Positions 47,210 through 60,949 of a stretch of DNA of 64,000 bases are shown here, one piece after another. The first letter of the stretch is position 1. Each line of letters opens with the position of its first letter. The notes below the pieces were generated by a model. It was not told where the DNA came from, made no database searches, and worked only from the letters and a program-made list of their open reading frames with translations. This DNA comes from Eulemur rufifrons (Eukaryota > Chordata > Mammalia > Primates > Lemuridae), in contig NC_091006.1 in assembly GCF_041146395.1 (NCBI RefSeq), positions 10,174,001-10,238,000 of the forward strand, in the 5' to 3' direction. The translations under genes were made by a program, and so were the position numbers.

Positions 47210-47850
47210 CCAGAAGCAAAGGATTGTTACTGAAACGATTGTCCAGCACTTGTCCCCGAGGCCGCGCACCAGAAAAACAAGGACAAGTGGTTGGAGGAGG
47301 AAAGAGGAGTTTATTAATTTTCTGTAAATGAGGAGGTTGGCAGACTCCCATCTCAAAGTACCAACGTCCGCTTCTGAGCAGAAGTACAGAGCTTTTACAG
47401 GTTCTGCTCAGTCCCATCTTTGGCTAAGACAATCTCATGACCTCAGCTCTGATGCATCTCAGGTTAAAACAATCTCGTGACCTCCGCCCGGATTAATCCC
47501 ATTTTCAGACAAAGCAATCCGGTGACCTCCACCTGGATTCATTCCATCTTCAACTAAAATGATCTCGTGACCTCCACCCAGACAATTGCCTTGAGTCATC
47601 TCCTGTGGCACAAAGTACAAAAGACATTTCCCTGCCCCTCCTGACCACTGGGCTGAGTCGGGGGACGCAGGTCCTAGTTCTCCAACAGGAGTGGGGGGTG
47701 TTTTAAAGAGACAGTTTTGTAATTTACAACTCTTTATCCAATTCAGCACATAAGTGTCCATGTCACCTCCATGTCACCTCCCAGACCCAGAGCTTATATA
47801 CCGTAGGGAACTACGTGCTTCCAAAGGAATTTGCCTAAGGGCAGGATTTA
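47210..47850 (-). repeat. LTR with a four-copy tandem repeat, minus orientation
   Basis: On the minus strand AATAAA lies at 47310-47315, followed by a T/C-rich U5-like stretch. About 100-270 bases upstream are four imperfect copies of a ~45-base unit centred on ggaggtcacgagat (47412-47582). This layout matches U3 enhancer repeats followed by R/U5. The outer ends are approximate. Confidence 0.6.
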
Positions 47851-48225
47851 CAGCAAATAGTTGATAAATTAAAAATCTTAGGGGCATTGCCGGAACTGGG
47901 GTTGATCAGACATCAACACGATGGATTGGCATCCAAGATGGAGTTGCTTTAGCCTCCACGATCCTGTCTGAAACTTCATGTATTAAAATAAAAGTCGAGT
48001 TAATGGCTGTGGAGAAAAGATTCGGGATAGTAGCTGATGGGTAAGAGATCTGCAAAAGAGAGAAGAGAACATAGATTAGAATAAGGATAAACAAGCAGAA
48101 AAGAACAAATCTAAACAAACTTCCCCACATCCGGTTAAACCAGCCTTCCAGTCCTGGGAAGAGTTCAGTCCAACACAATGGCTAAAGCTCATTTATTTGA
48201 TGAAGAGTGTTTATTTGCTGTTTTA

Positions 48226-48569
<344 letters not shown>

Positions 48570-51500
48570 GATCCAAATAGTGTATTACACATTTGCCCAG
48601 TGTGCTGCACATAGAAGCAGTATTTGTCATCAACGATCGCACAGTGATTGCCCAGTGAGGCAGTCAGCATATACCCCAGTGACAGAGTGCAGTGGAAGCT
48701 AAAACCTTTTTATTTAAACTATTAATTTCTGATTGGAGTGTTGCAATATTTGTGCAGTGGTATTAAACTCTTGTTTTATTACCTTGGAAAAGTTTAGGAT
48801 TGCCTTTTCCAAACCATAAGTTCTGAAAGTTGAGAATAAAGTTCTCAACCCCAAAGAGAACTTGGAGTGGCAACACGCAAGTGGGTTTTCTGTCGTCTCA
48901 CTTGGTACGTTTGTGTGGCACAATCTTATGAATGAAGGATCTCAAATTTGTAATTCGGCTGGCACTTGAGGTACCTATCTGGTGACAGAGGGAGTCCACA
49001 TCATTCTGACCATTTAGGTGAGAACACTTTATTAACATTATCCCCACATAAGACAAAAAGACCAGTGTTCACAGTCAAGGGCAGAGTGGAACCTTCACTT
49101 CCTCAAGTCCAGGTCATTTCACGACTTTTGTCATTGGTCACATTGACATTTGTGCACCTCCGTTTTCCACGTGTTCCTGTCAGCCTGTAAGAGCAGAATA
49201 GGTTGCAAAATATTTTACCTAAAGAGACCCACGCTTTGGCTTTGTCACCTGACCAAGTTAGTGCAGACTTTTGGTCTACCCATACAAAATTTGAGGTGTT
49301 TGGCAGCCTAATCATGGGAACAGCTGAGCTACTTCAGGTTGTACATGGGTGGCCTGTGAACTAACCAAAATATCTGGTGACCCGGCACGTGTTTTTTCTT
49401 AAATGTCAGTGCTAGAACCACTAATGTCCCCAGAGAGAAGTTTGAGGATGTTGCCTGTGGAATCCAATCACAGCGTTTGGTTGCAGTATTGCCTTATTAT
49501 AATATGTCACCTAGGAAAGGTCCAACGTCATAGAGAAACATTCCTTTTCAATGATTTTACGCAAGCAAGGGACAGTTCTTGAGCTTCCATGGAAGTTTTT
49601 TGGGGCCAAATTAACTCACCAGAAGTAGATGTTGGGTTTTGTTGTGGATGCCGTATTCTTTTGTGGATCCATCTTCCGTAGTTGGTCCAATAGGTCCTCA
49701 CATTGGCAGGAACAAAAACTAGCTCAAGTTCCTTTGCCCTATTAGATATTGACATAATCAGCAGTCACACTGATCAGTTGACATGGCCAGAGTTCGGAAG
49801 ATGGGTGCAAGGGGGTACAAGTTTGTGCTTGACTTGTTGAAAAAACAGTAAGCATTAGTAGAAGCAGGTTACAGTTCTAAAGAGAGTCCATAGTGGAGGA
49901 TTAGAGAGAATAGGACAGAGTGGGGCGATCTTCCCATTAGTGGGAGAAAAGGAGAAGCTTTCATTTAAAAGGTCAAGGGAGGTACCCCCTGCGCCTCCTG
50001 CCCCCTGCAGGTGGACTTCAAGGGAAGAGAAAAAGAAAAAGGTGGAGATGAAGTTCTTGATCTGCGACCTTGGGAAAAATCTACCGACTTCATGGCCTTA
50101 CCTGCTTCAGGAGCCCGGGAACTGGCTGTGGCAATCCCTCATTTGCGATCACCTGTAGGGATAGCCTCTCAGGTGTCCTGAGAATTATTACCTGGCTCTA
50201 ACCTGGCATAGCTCATATGAACCCGGGAGGATCTCTCTTCTTTTGACGGCAGTGTCGGTGGCCAGGAGAACTTCCCAAGGTCCTTCCCATCGAGGTGACA
50301 GTGTGTACTTCCTTCTAAAAACCTTGACGTACATGAGTTCTCCTGGTCAAAAGGGATGATAAGGCTTCTCTGTTGGTGGAGATGCCCCTTTTACCTGTTG
50401 ATGACGTGCTGTAAGCCACGAGTGCGTTCTTGTCTCTGGCTAGTCACAGCATCAAACGGTTCACTCGAGTCTCTGTAACGTCCATTCTGTCCAGTAGGCA
50501 CAGGGCACCCAAACAGTATTTCCAACGGGGTTAATTCATGTGCGAGAAAAATGCAAGTTCCCCCCAACACAAAGAGAAACGCTGTGCTGTGCTACCTTGG
50601 AGCACTCAACAAAATAGATTAAACAAATGCCACAAGGTAGTTACAAGGCACCAGAGATGCACCTCAGCACTTTCCTGAGGCAGAGGGAACTGGTGTAAAC
50701 CAGCCCTGACTGCTCTGGAACTGCTCTAGCTGACCTATAATACGCTTTAGCTGATCGTAATACTCAAATCTCCACCTAGTGGAGAATTATCATTAACATA
50801 ACACGGGTTGTGTGAAGGCCATGATGTTTGTTCTGTGCATGCTTGATTTGTCGCAAAGTGAGCATACGATGACACAATGTACCAGCTCTGAGTCACTCAC
50901 TGCGAAGAGATTTAAAGCAACATCACGGGGTACCCATCTTATTCTCCAAAGAACTTCTGCCGCCCCCCAGGACTGAGTGCCAGGAGGATTCCTGTCTTAA
51001 CTAGGAGCGAGTGCCTCTATAAGTAACCTCGAATAAACTCATCTAACCCGCCAAGCTGGACTTGTCCGAGTCATTCTTTGGTCTCTCAGCGACATCTCAA
51101 TTTGGGGGCGGGGGCAGTTGTTCTATATTGTCTCGGGATTTTCCCAAAACATCATGTCTCCCTGTTGGAGCATCCCAGATTTTCATAAGGGCTGAGGGTA
51201 ATACTTCTGGCCATGTAAATCCAGTTTCTGGACAGATTTTTTTTCCTAAAGTCCTTTTTCTGTTAAAATTTTTATGTTCCACTTGCCCTGATGATTGCAG
51301 ATGGTACCAAATTTTAATGAGTACCCTAGAGTTTTTGGAAGCAAGTGGTTTATTTCTGCTGTAAAGGTAATCTCAAGACCAGCTCAAACGGATTAAGTTG
51401 TCACAGATGGGGCAGTGCCAAGATCGCAAGTCGTGTCACCCAGGCATAGGCAATGGGAAAGAGCTAAAGCTCTTAAAACCTCCTAATTGTCAACACCGCC

Positions 51501-52094
51501 AGCCTGGCAGAACGACTGCGTTGGTAGCACCTGGGACTAGTTAGAAATGCCATAAATGTTTGACCCACCCTCAGATTGGGGAGACGGATTTGAGTGTTGC
51601 CTCCTGAAATCCCTGCCAGCTGACTTTCGATGAAGCTTTTTCTTTTCTCAAAAGACAGTGCCATAGTGTTGGTTCCCATGTGTGTCGGACAGCGGACAGT
51701 GAGCCCATTGCTCGGTAACGTCAATATTTATATTTATTTCTCCTGTTCCTTGGTCGGATTCAATCTATAGAGGTTTGAATCTATAAATCCACTTGAAGTG
51801 CTGTAAGGGGCCGTGTGGGCCTTGGAGGATTCCCCGAAGTGTGCTGTTTTCCTCCAAGAACTTGGTAACATTTGCAAACAGTGCACTGGGAAGTAATTTG
51901 GTCAGAAATTCTGTACGTGCCAGGGCAGAACCAATTGTCTTTTAGTACCTTAACCATCCCCCAGCGACACATTCATCCCATTCCATGGGAGGTGAGTGCG
52001 AACCAAAGGCCAACAGAAAGGGGCCACAAGAGGTCATTTGGCTCAAAGCACAACTCGTCTGATAGTTGTTTGAAATCCTTTCGTGTCCCTTTGT

Positions 52095-52131
52095 CTTTTT
52101 CTTTCTTTCTTTCTTTCTTTCTTTTTTTTTT
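52095..52131 (+). repeat. (CTTT)n microsatellite
   Basis: About seven ctttctttcttt units grading into a T run, within the minus-strand ERV pol region. Confidence 0.9.
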
Positions 52132-54737
52132 CCAGCCAAGATGTGTCTTTTTCATATTGTGGAGCATTTGCCTGATAATAACACCAGCCAGAGACAAGGG
52201 CAGGTTTATGAACCGGGAGGAGAAAGGTTGGGGTTGTGTGTTTTCAGCGGCATTTTTAGCAGCCTTGTCGGCCCTGTGGTTCCCTGGAGAGACAGCATCA
52301 GGCTCCGTAGTGTGGCTGGGCAGGGAGCGATGGCGATTTTAGCAGGCAGGTGAGTAGCCCGCAGTAGGGTGGCAGCTACGCGCCCTGGGCAGTGGGAGAG
52401 CTAAGGGAGGGGAAGATCCGAGGGATTTCTGGCCTGTGCGGACTGCATGGCAGACGCCCGAGGCGTATCTGGGGTCGGTGTAGACAGTGGCAGTTCTTCC
52501 CGTGGCCTGTGTGGCAGCCTTGGTGACAGCTGTAAATTCGGCAGCTCGGGCTGACTTCCCAGTGGGCAGAGACTACGCCTCAAGGGTTCCAGGTGGGAGG
52601 GAAACTGTGGCAACGCCAGCTATTCCGTTTCCCCAGACATGTCACCTTCAGGAGCTGCCACAAAATGGAAATAAGTCTGGGTCACCTAAGGGGATGTCTA
52701 GGAGTCCTCTCTGGCTGTGAAATCACTCTCTGGCTGCAAGGCGCCGTGTGGGATGGAGGGTCGCCCCTCACCAGGGAGGGACAGAAGAGTAGCTGGATGT
52801 GAAACGTCACAGGCTGGAAGACGAGGGTGGGGCTGGTGACTAGGGCTCGGTGACAGATGGGGAGAGGTGCTGGGTCTCATGACCGTGTAACACAAGAGCA
52901 GCCCCAGCGTGGGCAGCACGGAGGTGGACTAGCGGTGTGGGTGGGGGGAGTGGTTATGGTATAGTCCTGGCTTTGTCCTGCCACAGGGTCCAACTGACAT
53001 GAGAAATATGCTATGGGACACGTCTAGAGGCGAAAGCTTGCCCTAGACTACCCGCAGCCATCCCATCATCTTCCTGGCAATATAGGGGGAAAGGTTTGTT
53101 GCAGTCAAAATAAGACATAGAGATGAATCTCTAAATTAAACATTTCATCTGGGAATCGCAGAACTGCAGTTTGGGGCATACACCCAGACTGGTGGGTCTG
53201 CAGTATGTACAAAGAACAAAGGGAAAATTGGGAGTTTTATTAGAAAGAGAAATGAGATGCACTGTTTTGAAAGAAAGTTCACTGGCACGAGAGCAGCGTT
53301 GGGCAGCGGGCGAGCTCTGATTGGTGCGTGAGGGCGGAAGGCAAAACCAGTCTTGGAGTCTCGGCAGGCAGTTTCAGCAGCTGCTGGGTAAAACCGGCCT
53401 AGGTGTTACATCGGTCTGCTTCAGCGGCTGGCTTGGGGAGAACGCAAAGTTTGGACCAGCTACTCTGATTTATGACCCAGTTCATACGATCAGCTTTCAC
53501 AGGTTTGTGAAAATTCGGTAAGTCCAGAGCAGAGGGTGTGGAAAAGGCTATTAATAGCATTAAGGCTTCAAAGGCGGTTGATGCTCTGGCAGCCAGGAAG
53601 CGGCTCTGAGATGGCACCTGGGACGGGGCATGTGGAGGCTTAGCAAGGGCAGAAAGATGAACCTGAGGGCGGCAAGAGCAGCTGCCCCCGCGACCGACAT
53701 GCTGCTTTTCTGTTTGGGGGAGAGGGCTGCACAAAAGTGACTCTAGGCATTTTGGGGTGAGTTCTTGAGTGTCCCAAGATAGCTCACGTCCTAAGTAAGT
53801 ACCAGGTGTTTGCACTCACTGAAGTTTAGATCCAGAGGCTTGATGGCCTCTTTCAGGCCATTAGGAGAATGAGGGGTCTGTTGAGCCCCTGCCTAATCTG
53901 GCTCCAAAGTCGGAGTCCCTGACATGTTGGGGAAGGGGGAACCCTGGGTGAAGGCTCAGAGTCTAAGTCAGCTTTAAGGACCTGGGCAAAGGGTGAGAGG
54001 GAGTCACAGGAGCCCTGAGCTGTGTGAGTCCATGTTCATTGTCTTCCTCTAAACAGAAATGCTAAGAGTCACGTGAACTGGGGAAAATGGGTTGAAAAAA
54101 GCTGAGCAGAGGTCAGTGACTGTGAACCAGCTGCGTCAGCAGAAATTCAGGTGAAAACACTGGTTGGATTAGGAGCTACTGAGTGGTGACCAATTATACA
54201 CGAGCCACGTTATGGCCTTTGGATTTTCTACAAATGGATAGATTTCATTCCTTTCTGAATCCAACTTCCCCCCTTTTTAAAGCTAATATGATTGGAGTAT
54301 TTCAGGGTGATTAAGTAAAGATAAGAACATTCTTAAAATGACATTCAAGTCTCATTCTGCATCTGGAGAGAGGGGGTATCGGGTTACTGATGAGAAAAGT
54401 TTATTTCTTTTCTGGGCAATGTTTACAGGTTATACACTTAGTAATAATCCAACCTTGTTTTCATGTGAGGCCCAAAGACTAACTGGGACATGTGTTAGGT
54501 TGTGTCCTTTTCAGAGGAATTTACATTGAGATGGGTCTCCCTTAGGGAACATAGCAGCTTTGAGGCTTCGTTTGAGGACAGAGAAGTGAAACTCCTTTTT
54601 TGTTAATACTACACTGTACAGTGGCACTAATTCTACATAACAAATCTCTCCCTATGATTTGGATGTGAGGAATCAGAAACAAGAAATGCATGATGGGTGT
54701 CAAGAGAGCCTAAGGTGGCTTGAGATATGGGTGTTAA

Positions 54738-55045
54738 GGCCGGGCGCGGTGGCTCACGCCTGTAATCCTAGCACTCTGGGAGGCCGAGGCAGGAGGATCG
54801 CTTGAGCTCGGGAGTTCGAGACCAGCCTGAGCAAGAGTGAGACCCCCGTCTCTACTAAAATAGAAAAAATTAGCCGGGCATGGTGGTGCATGCCTGTAGT
54901 CCCAGCTACTTGGGAGGCTGGGGCAGGAGGGTTGCTTGAGCCCAGGAATTTGAGGTTGCTGTAAGCTAGGCTGACGCCCTGCACTATAGCCCTGGCAACA
55001 GAGCAAGACTCTGTCTCAAAAAAAAAAAAAAGAAAAGAAAAGAAA
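54738..55045 (+). repeat. Strepsirrhine-type Alu, sense
   Basis: Ggccgggcgcggtggctcac to an A-rich/AAAAG tail, within the minus-strand ERV. Confidence 0.94.
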
Positions 55046-55619
55046 ATTTGTATAAAGCGTTCCACAAAGTCTTTGGGATTCTCGCCTTCTTTGAGTGTGC
55101 AATGTAACCTTAGACCAGTTCACCTTTGGAGGAAAGACTCGTATCCTACAGTGGCTCCTACCAGGCTGTGAATGTGTGTTTCTGGCCGTGTCATTTCCCG
55201 GTCATTGGCAGCAAGCCCCAGGAGGGATTCTGACCACTGGTTTCCCGGTGCAGGGGAATTTTCCCCATGAGGCTATCTGGCTTGGCAGGTGACCACAGTA
55301 TCATCACAAGTGGGAAGAACACCTCTTAAAAGTCAGTTAAGAGTCATATAAATGGAGTTATGAATAGTCCCTGATCTTTCCAGCCCCTCTCTAAATTTGG
55401 TAGGACCTTCTGAAAGTGGGGATGAAAGGCTTTGTGGTTGAAAAGATCTGTGGCTGTCCGGGGACATGAATTCTTTGCCGTGGAGGTTCAGGATACATTC
55501 ACAAAGAGCGTTGCAAGCGGTTAGGTTTGTTCCGCGTGGGAGCCCGAAAAGTATATATAGGACGAAATGTGGTTAATGGAAAACTTAGACAGTGATCATA
55601 AAGCCTATAAAACAATAGG

Positions 55620-56270
55620 TTGTAAGTCTAACTCCGAGCACAGACAGTGGCGGCAATGCCGACATTCCTGTCCTCGCCCCACCCCCACCCCCGCAATAAG
55701 GATGAAGCTACCCTCTCCCCTATCTCTCCAGGATGAGACCAACACAGCGGTCCCAGAAATTGGTTGTTTAAAAAATTTATTACAGGCTGGTCATGGTGGC
55801 TCACACCTGTAATCCTAGCACTCTGGGAGGCCAAGGTGGGAGGATCACTCGAGGTCAGGAGTTTAAGACCAGCCTGAGCAAGAGCGAGACCCCCGTCTCT
55901 ACTAAAAATAGAAAGAAATTATCTGGAAAACTAAAAGTATATATAGAAAAAATTAGCCAGACATGGTGGCACATGCCTGTAATCTCAGCTACTTGGGAGG
56001 CTGAGGCAGGAGGATCGCTTGAGCCCAGGAGTTTGAGGTTGCTGTGAGCTAGGCTGATGCCATGGCACTCACTCTAGCCTGGGCAACAGAGCGAGACTCT
56101 GTCTCAAAAAAAAAAAAAAAAAAAGATAAAACCCAAGGCTTTCCCCTCCCTCGTGGTGGGCGCTCTTTTAGGCCTCCACCCATCTGCACCCAGATGCTCA
56201 AAATAAACAGCATTTTGTGACACATGAGGCTTCGTGTGTCTCCTTCTCAGCTCCGGACCTAACACAAGGG
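55620..56270 (+). repeat. Possible plus-strand LTR interrupted by an Alu
   Basis: After the Alu, ctcaaaataaacagcatttt and a CT-rich stretch ending in ctaacaca look like R/U5. The left end is uncertain and no family is assigned. Confidence 0.35.
55785..56124 (+). repeat. Strepsirrhine-type Alu, sense
   Basis: Ggctggtcatggtggctcac to a 20-A tail. It has the linker gaaattatctggaaaactaa. Confidence 0.94.
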
Positions 56271-57237
56271 AAGGCCCAAGCTAACGTGTTTGGATTCCAG
56301 GTCCCTGGGAAGTAGAAGTTGTCAGGGACAGCGAAGCCAGCCTCTCCACATGTTCCCAGATCCTCTGCCAAATTTTCTTCCTGGCTATCGGCAATGACAT
56401 AAGTAACCTTTCTGCCCGGGGCCTGGAGGTCAGGCCAGAGTGCTCACTGAGTGTCTGACATAGAAAGGAGAGTTAGAGCAGGCGGCAGGTGGATGTTGGA
56501 GGAATTTTCTGGGGAAGTCAAGGAGTTTTAGAGATTTAAAGGAATTTGCTGAGGGATTTGCCAGATTTGGGGAAGGAAGGGGTGGTAGGGGCCCAGAGAT
56601 CTAAAAGATCTTCCAGAGGGTCAGAACATGGCTTTAGGGTAAATTGGCGTATAGGAGTGTGGAGAAGGGGCATTTATGGTGGATGTAGATTTTAACTTTT
56701 GTTCCAGGTCTGATTTCTATTTTTTGATCTTGTTAAGGGCGTTCCTAAGGCTAGACATAAGGCTCTTTTGTGTTCTTTCTATTTGATCTTCCCATGAGTA
56801 CGAAGAGGACAGTTGTTTAGGATGAGAGCTTTCTAAAATCTTTTTCAAATATAAATGTTTTTTTCAAATCAAAGGATCCACTGTCTGGCCATTGACAAGT
56901 GGGGTCTTCAAGATAAACTCATTCCAGCAACAACTCAATCCAATAAGCCTTTTAATATAATATTAATAGAAAGACCCAGAGGTAACTTTCCAGGCTTTAG
57001 AATAAATTTTTACCATGGATGCAAAAGGTGTCCTCAAACCAAAAGGCCACTCCCAAAGACAGCCTGAGAGAGCAAAGCGCCTCATAGCCACAGGCGGTAA
57101 GAACAATGTTTATGAAAACTTGTGCCTGCAGTCACAGGCAGGCTGTACTGGGATGGGACTTGTCCACACTGAAAGGTGACAAGTATGGAGACTTATGGCC
57201 CCTTATGGGCTGGGACCCCTTGTTAAGACAAACTCCC

Positions 57238-57585
<348 letters not shown>

Positions 57586-57944
57586 AAAAACAAACAACAC
57601 AAGGCAAAGACAAAAGAAAACAAGAACCATTTCTGGGAGAAAGTATCCATTAAAACTAACAGTACTCAAAACAAAAATCACAAAAAGAGTCGCTTTACCC
57701 AAAGCCCAGTTCATACAAATGTTTTCTCCTGCTAACCTAAACTTGGAAAGAGAAAGGACAAAAAGAGACTGTTACCACCCAGCTCGAGCAGACCCCAAGG
57801 CAGATTCAGGAGACTGGCGTGACGAGAACCCTCATCTTCCGCCAGCTCTGTGAGGTCGTAGAACCTCTCAGCTGTAGCCCTGGACAGTGAGCAGAACGTC
57901 CCAGCCAATGCTACCTACCCTGTTCTTGGCACCAGAAATCCTAA

Positions 57945-58450
57945 GAAAGAATACTTTCCTTCTACCCTCTCAGGTCCAATGGCTGGGTCTTTGAAATAAA
58001 CAGACAACGGGCAGACTGATGGGCAAAAAGGCATACAAATTTCTTAATTTTTAATTTCACGTGCACAGGGTTATCACGGAAAAAGAAAGCGAATACCAAA
58101 AAAAGTGTACACACCATCTCAGTAGGGGAAGGAGAGGGGGAGAGAGGCCACTTATGGGAGATCAAATGATTTCTAGGAAAGGTGAATGGGCCTATAGGAG
58201 ATGAGAGATTTGGGACAATAACTGTCTGGTCGTGGTGCCAACATCTAGTCTCCTCTCCTGGGATAAGCATCAGTCTTCCCTGGTTGATAAAACTCCTGGG
58301 GAGGGGATTTATAACAATTGGGTTTGTTTGTTTTTTTATTTTGAGGATCTGTTTTTAGGCAGATAAGAGGAGTTTAGAGAAAGCTTTTCCCTGAATTTGA
58401 TTCTCAAATGTCTTCGGCTCAAAATAATCCTTCTGCCAGAGTGGCACATC
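57945..58450 (-). repeat. ERV1-type LTR (MER61-like), minus orientation
   Basis: Minus strand runs from TGTGCCACTCTGGCAGAAGG to a U5-like end just before the primer-binding-site candidate. It includes the plus-strand text cagacaacgggcagactgat. The subfamily is from memory. It does not look like the LTR at 47.2-47.8 kb, so the two may not be a pair. Confidence 0.5.
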
Positions 58451-59114
58451 TAGGTCTTCTGTGCCACCCCAGTGCCTTGTCTAAGCACCCGCCTGTGTTT
58501 TGTCCCGAGGCAGAGCAATCACCATGCATCCGGAAAAACAAAAGCCGAGGGAGTTCATTACCACTGAACCTGCCCTATAAAAGGTGCTAAAGGGATTCCT
58601 TCAGGTCAAAATAAAACTCAAAGCTGTATGGAGATATAAATGTCTCCCATAAAGGTAACATATGAGCGAACATAGAAGTCAATATTATTGTAATCTTCGT
58701 TGGTCACTCCAGTTTTTATTTTCTACACAATTTAAAAGACAAATGCATACAAAAGAACTGTAAATCTTTTACTGGGTTCACAATATAAGAGAGATAATTT
58801 GTAACAACAATAACATAAAGGAGGGTGGAGCTTTATGGGGTATAGTTTTGTATGCAACTGAGATTAATGCGGTGTCAATTTGAATTAGATATAATTTTAG
58901 GACGTTATATGTAATCCTCATGGTATTAAAAACTACTGGCAAAGAAAAACCAGAGCTGGATAGTAGTTAAAGCAGTAAAAACAGATTTTATTCAAGAACC
59001 TTTGCAATAGGGGGAAGAGACTTCATTATAGAACTGGGCTCAATTCTGAATATACTTAAAAATTGTTAAAATGGTAAATTTTATATTATGTGCATTTTAC
59101 CATGATTTTAAAAG

Positions 59115-59700
59115 CAGGAATTGTCAGGGTGGCAGTCTGCCCTCGGTTTTTGGTGTGCTCTTGGCCAAAGAATGACCAGACACACCAAAGTGTCAAGTCC
59201 AGACTATTATCTTGGAAAAAATCACCAGCAGGGCCAGGGCAATGGAATAACCCCAGGCAGGGAGCAGTTTCATGGAAGCAGCTCTTTATTGTAGAACACT
59301 AAGGGTCTGTCTCTGCGAGGGGAGACAGACCGACAGACTGACTCACTGACTGTCTGTCTGTGTCTCTCTCTCAAGTCTCGGATTGTTTCCTTTTATTAGC
59401 CCAGTCTTGGGGAGGACTCAGGAGGTGTGAGATGTTATCAAATGATCAACAGGTGTCCTCAAAATTCCACCTGCATATACGAGCGCCCTCTCCAAAAGCC
59501 CACCTGGGGGGTGGTGAACCGCAATGCAGATTCAAGCTAATGGCATGTTAATTACCCTGAAGTTACTTTAGGTCACTTTCTAAATCCTACCATGCCTGGG
59601 CTGGGGAATTCCCAGATTGAGAAAGCATTCCCTCCGTCCCCAGGTGTAACAGTTGCTCGGGATAGGATCAAGGATGGGGCAACACCGAAATGGAGTGCCC
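59115..59700 (-). repeat. LTR-like element, minus orientation
   Basis: The minus-strand AATAAAGAGCTGC (plus tttatt, 59285-59290) precedes a U5-like stretch ending near 59130. CT-rich (ctgtctgtctgtgtctctct) sequence lies upstream. Limits are approximate. Confidence 0.5.
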
Positions 59701-59819
59701 GCCCCTATCCTTCTTCCCAGGTGGAGCAATTGCTGGAGACAGCACCAAAGCAGGGAACCCTTGTCCTGAGAAGAGCTGGAGATCCTAGCTGCCTACCTAA
59801 CAGAATGAAGCACTGGTTC

Positions 59820-60130
59820 TTCCTACAACACAGATGGACCTTGAAAACATTATGCTAAGTGAAATAAGCTAGACACAAAAGAACAAAGGTTTGATTCCAC
59901 TTATAGAAAGATGTAAAATAGGCAAATACATCAAGATAGAAAGAGTAGAGGTTTCCAGGCCCTGGGTCCAGGTAAGATGGGGAGTTATTGTTTAAAAGGT
60001 ACAAAGTCTCTGTTTGGGATGATGAAATACTCCTGGGAATGGATGATAGTGATGGTTGCACAATATTGAGTATACTTAATGTCACTGAATCGTACACTTA
60101 AAAATGGTTAAAGTGTTTATAATAAATTCA
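59820..60130 (+). repeat. L1M-type 3' end
   Basis: Ccttgaaaacattatgctaa, ggatgatagtgatggttgca and cactgaatcgtacacttaaa are standard landmarks of an old L1 3' region. Short copies of the terminal piece (ggtaaattttat) also occur at about 59040-59110 and 60670-60745. Confidence 0.75.
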
Positions 60131-60940
60131 TTACAGCAATTACTCAATAAATGAATACAGGAATGATCCAAATTAATAATCACTCCTATAACCAGCCTAC
60201 ATATTGGCCTCAGATAATGCACTGAAAATGACTGGACAGGGGTTCAGCTATTGTTTTCTTGTCTCCTTCAATGCTGAAGAGCGTCAATATCTAAAATAAC
60301 GCAGCGGTGACTTTGATAAAGTGATAATACTACATTTTTCTGGTTCACTTTTCAGTGGAGTCTAACGAAATCTTCAATAGTCCATTCGGTAATCAACAAG
60401 CTATCAATTTTGCTGGATGTGTAAATCCAATCTCATGTAGAAGTTAGTACTCGACAGCCCATATCAGACATTCCTAAGAATTCTCTTTGCCTCGGCTGTC
60501 ATTTCTTTAGTCACTGCCACAATAGCTGTCATCAGGTTTTTGTTTTACATTATAGCAGCCCCCCATCAAAACCATCATCCTGCTCCTCCTTCCGGTCATG
60601 TAGGATTTCTGTCATCCACAAACCAGACGGCTTTCCACTGGTGTAGATAGAATATTTCACCATCAAGGGGAAAAAAATGGTTAAAATGGTAAATTTTATG
60701 TTGTGTATATTTTACCATAATCATAACAATAATAAAATACTAAGGACAATGGGGAAAAAATAGAATTTGTAAAGTGGAAATGAGGAGCAAGACAGCCACA
60801 TAGACCTTTGTAAGGGCTTCGGTTTTACTCTGTCTGAGCTGAAAATCTGTAGGTCAAGGTGTTTCTTTTTTGTTTTGTTTTGACACGTTCTATGTGTATT
60901 AACTTCTTGGTTGGTAGTATCAAATCAGGCCCCCTGCAGC
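60130..60940. other. AT-rich stretch without a gene
   Basis: I see nothing coding. A short L1 3'-end piece lies at about 60670-60745. Confidence 0.5.
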
Positions 60941-60949
60941 TGGTAAGCC

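Noticed and set aside
47412..47582. A CRISPR-like repeat array
   Set aside because: The copies are imperfect, lack unique spacers of constant length, and sit in an LTR of a primate genome.
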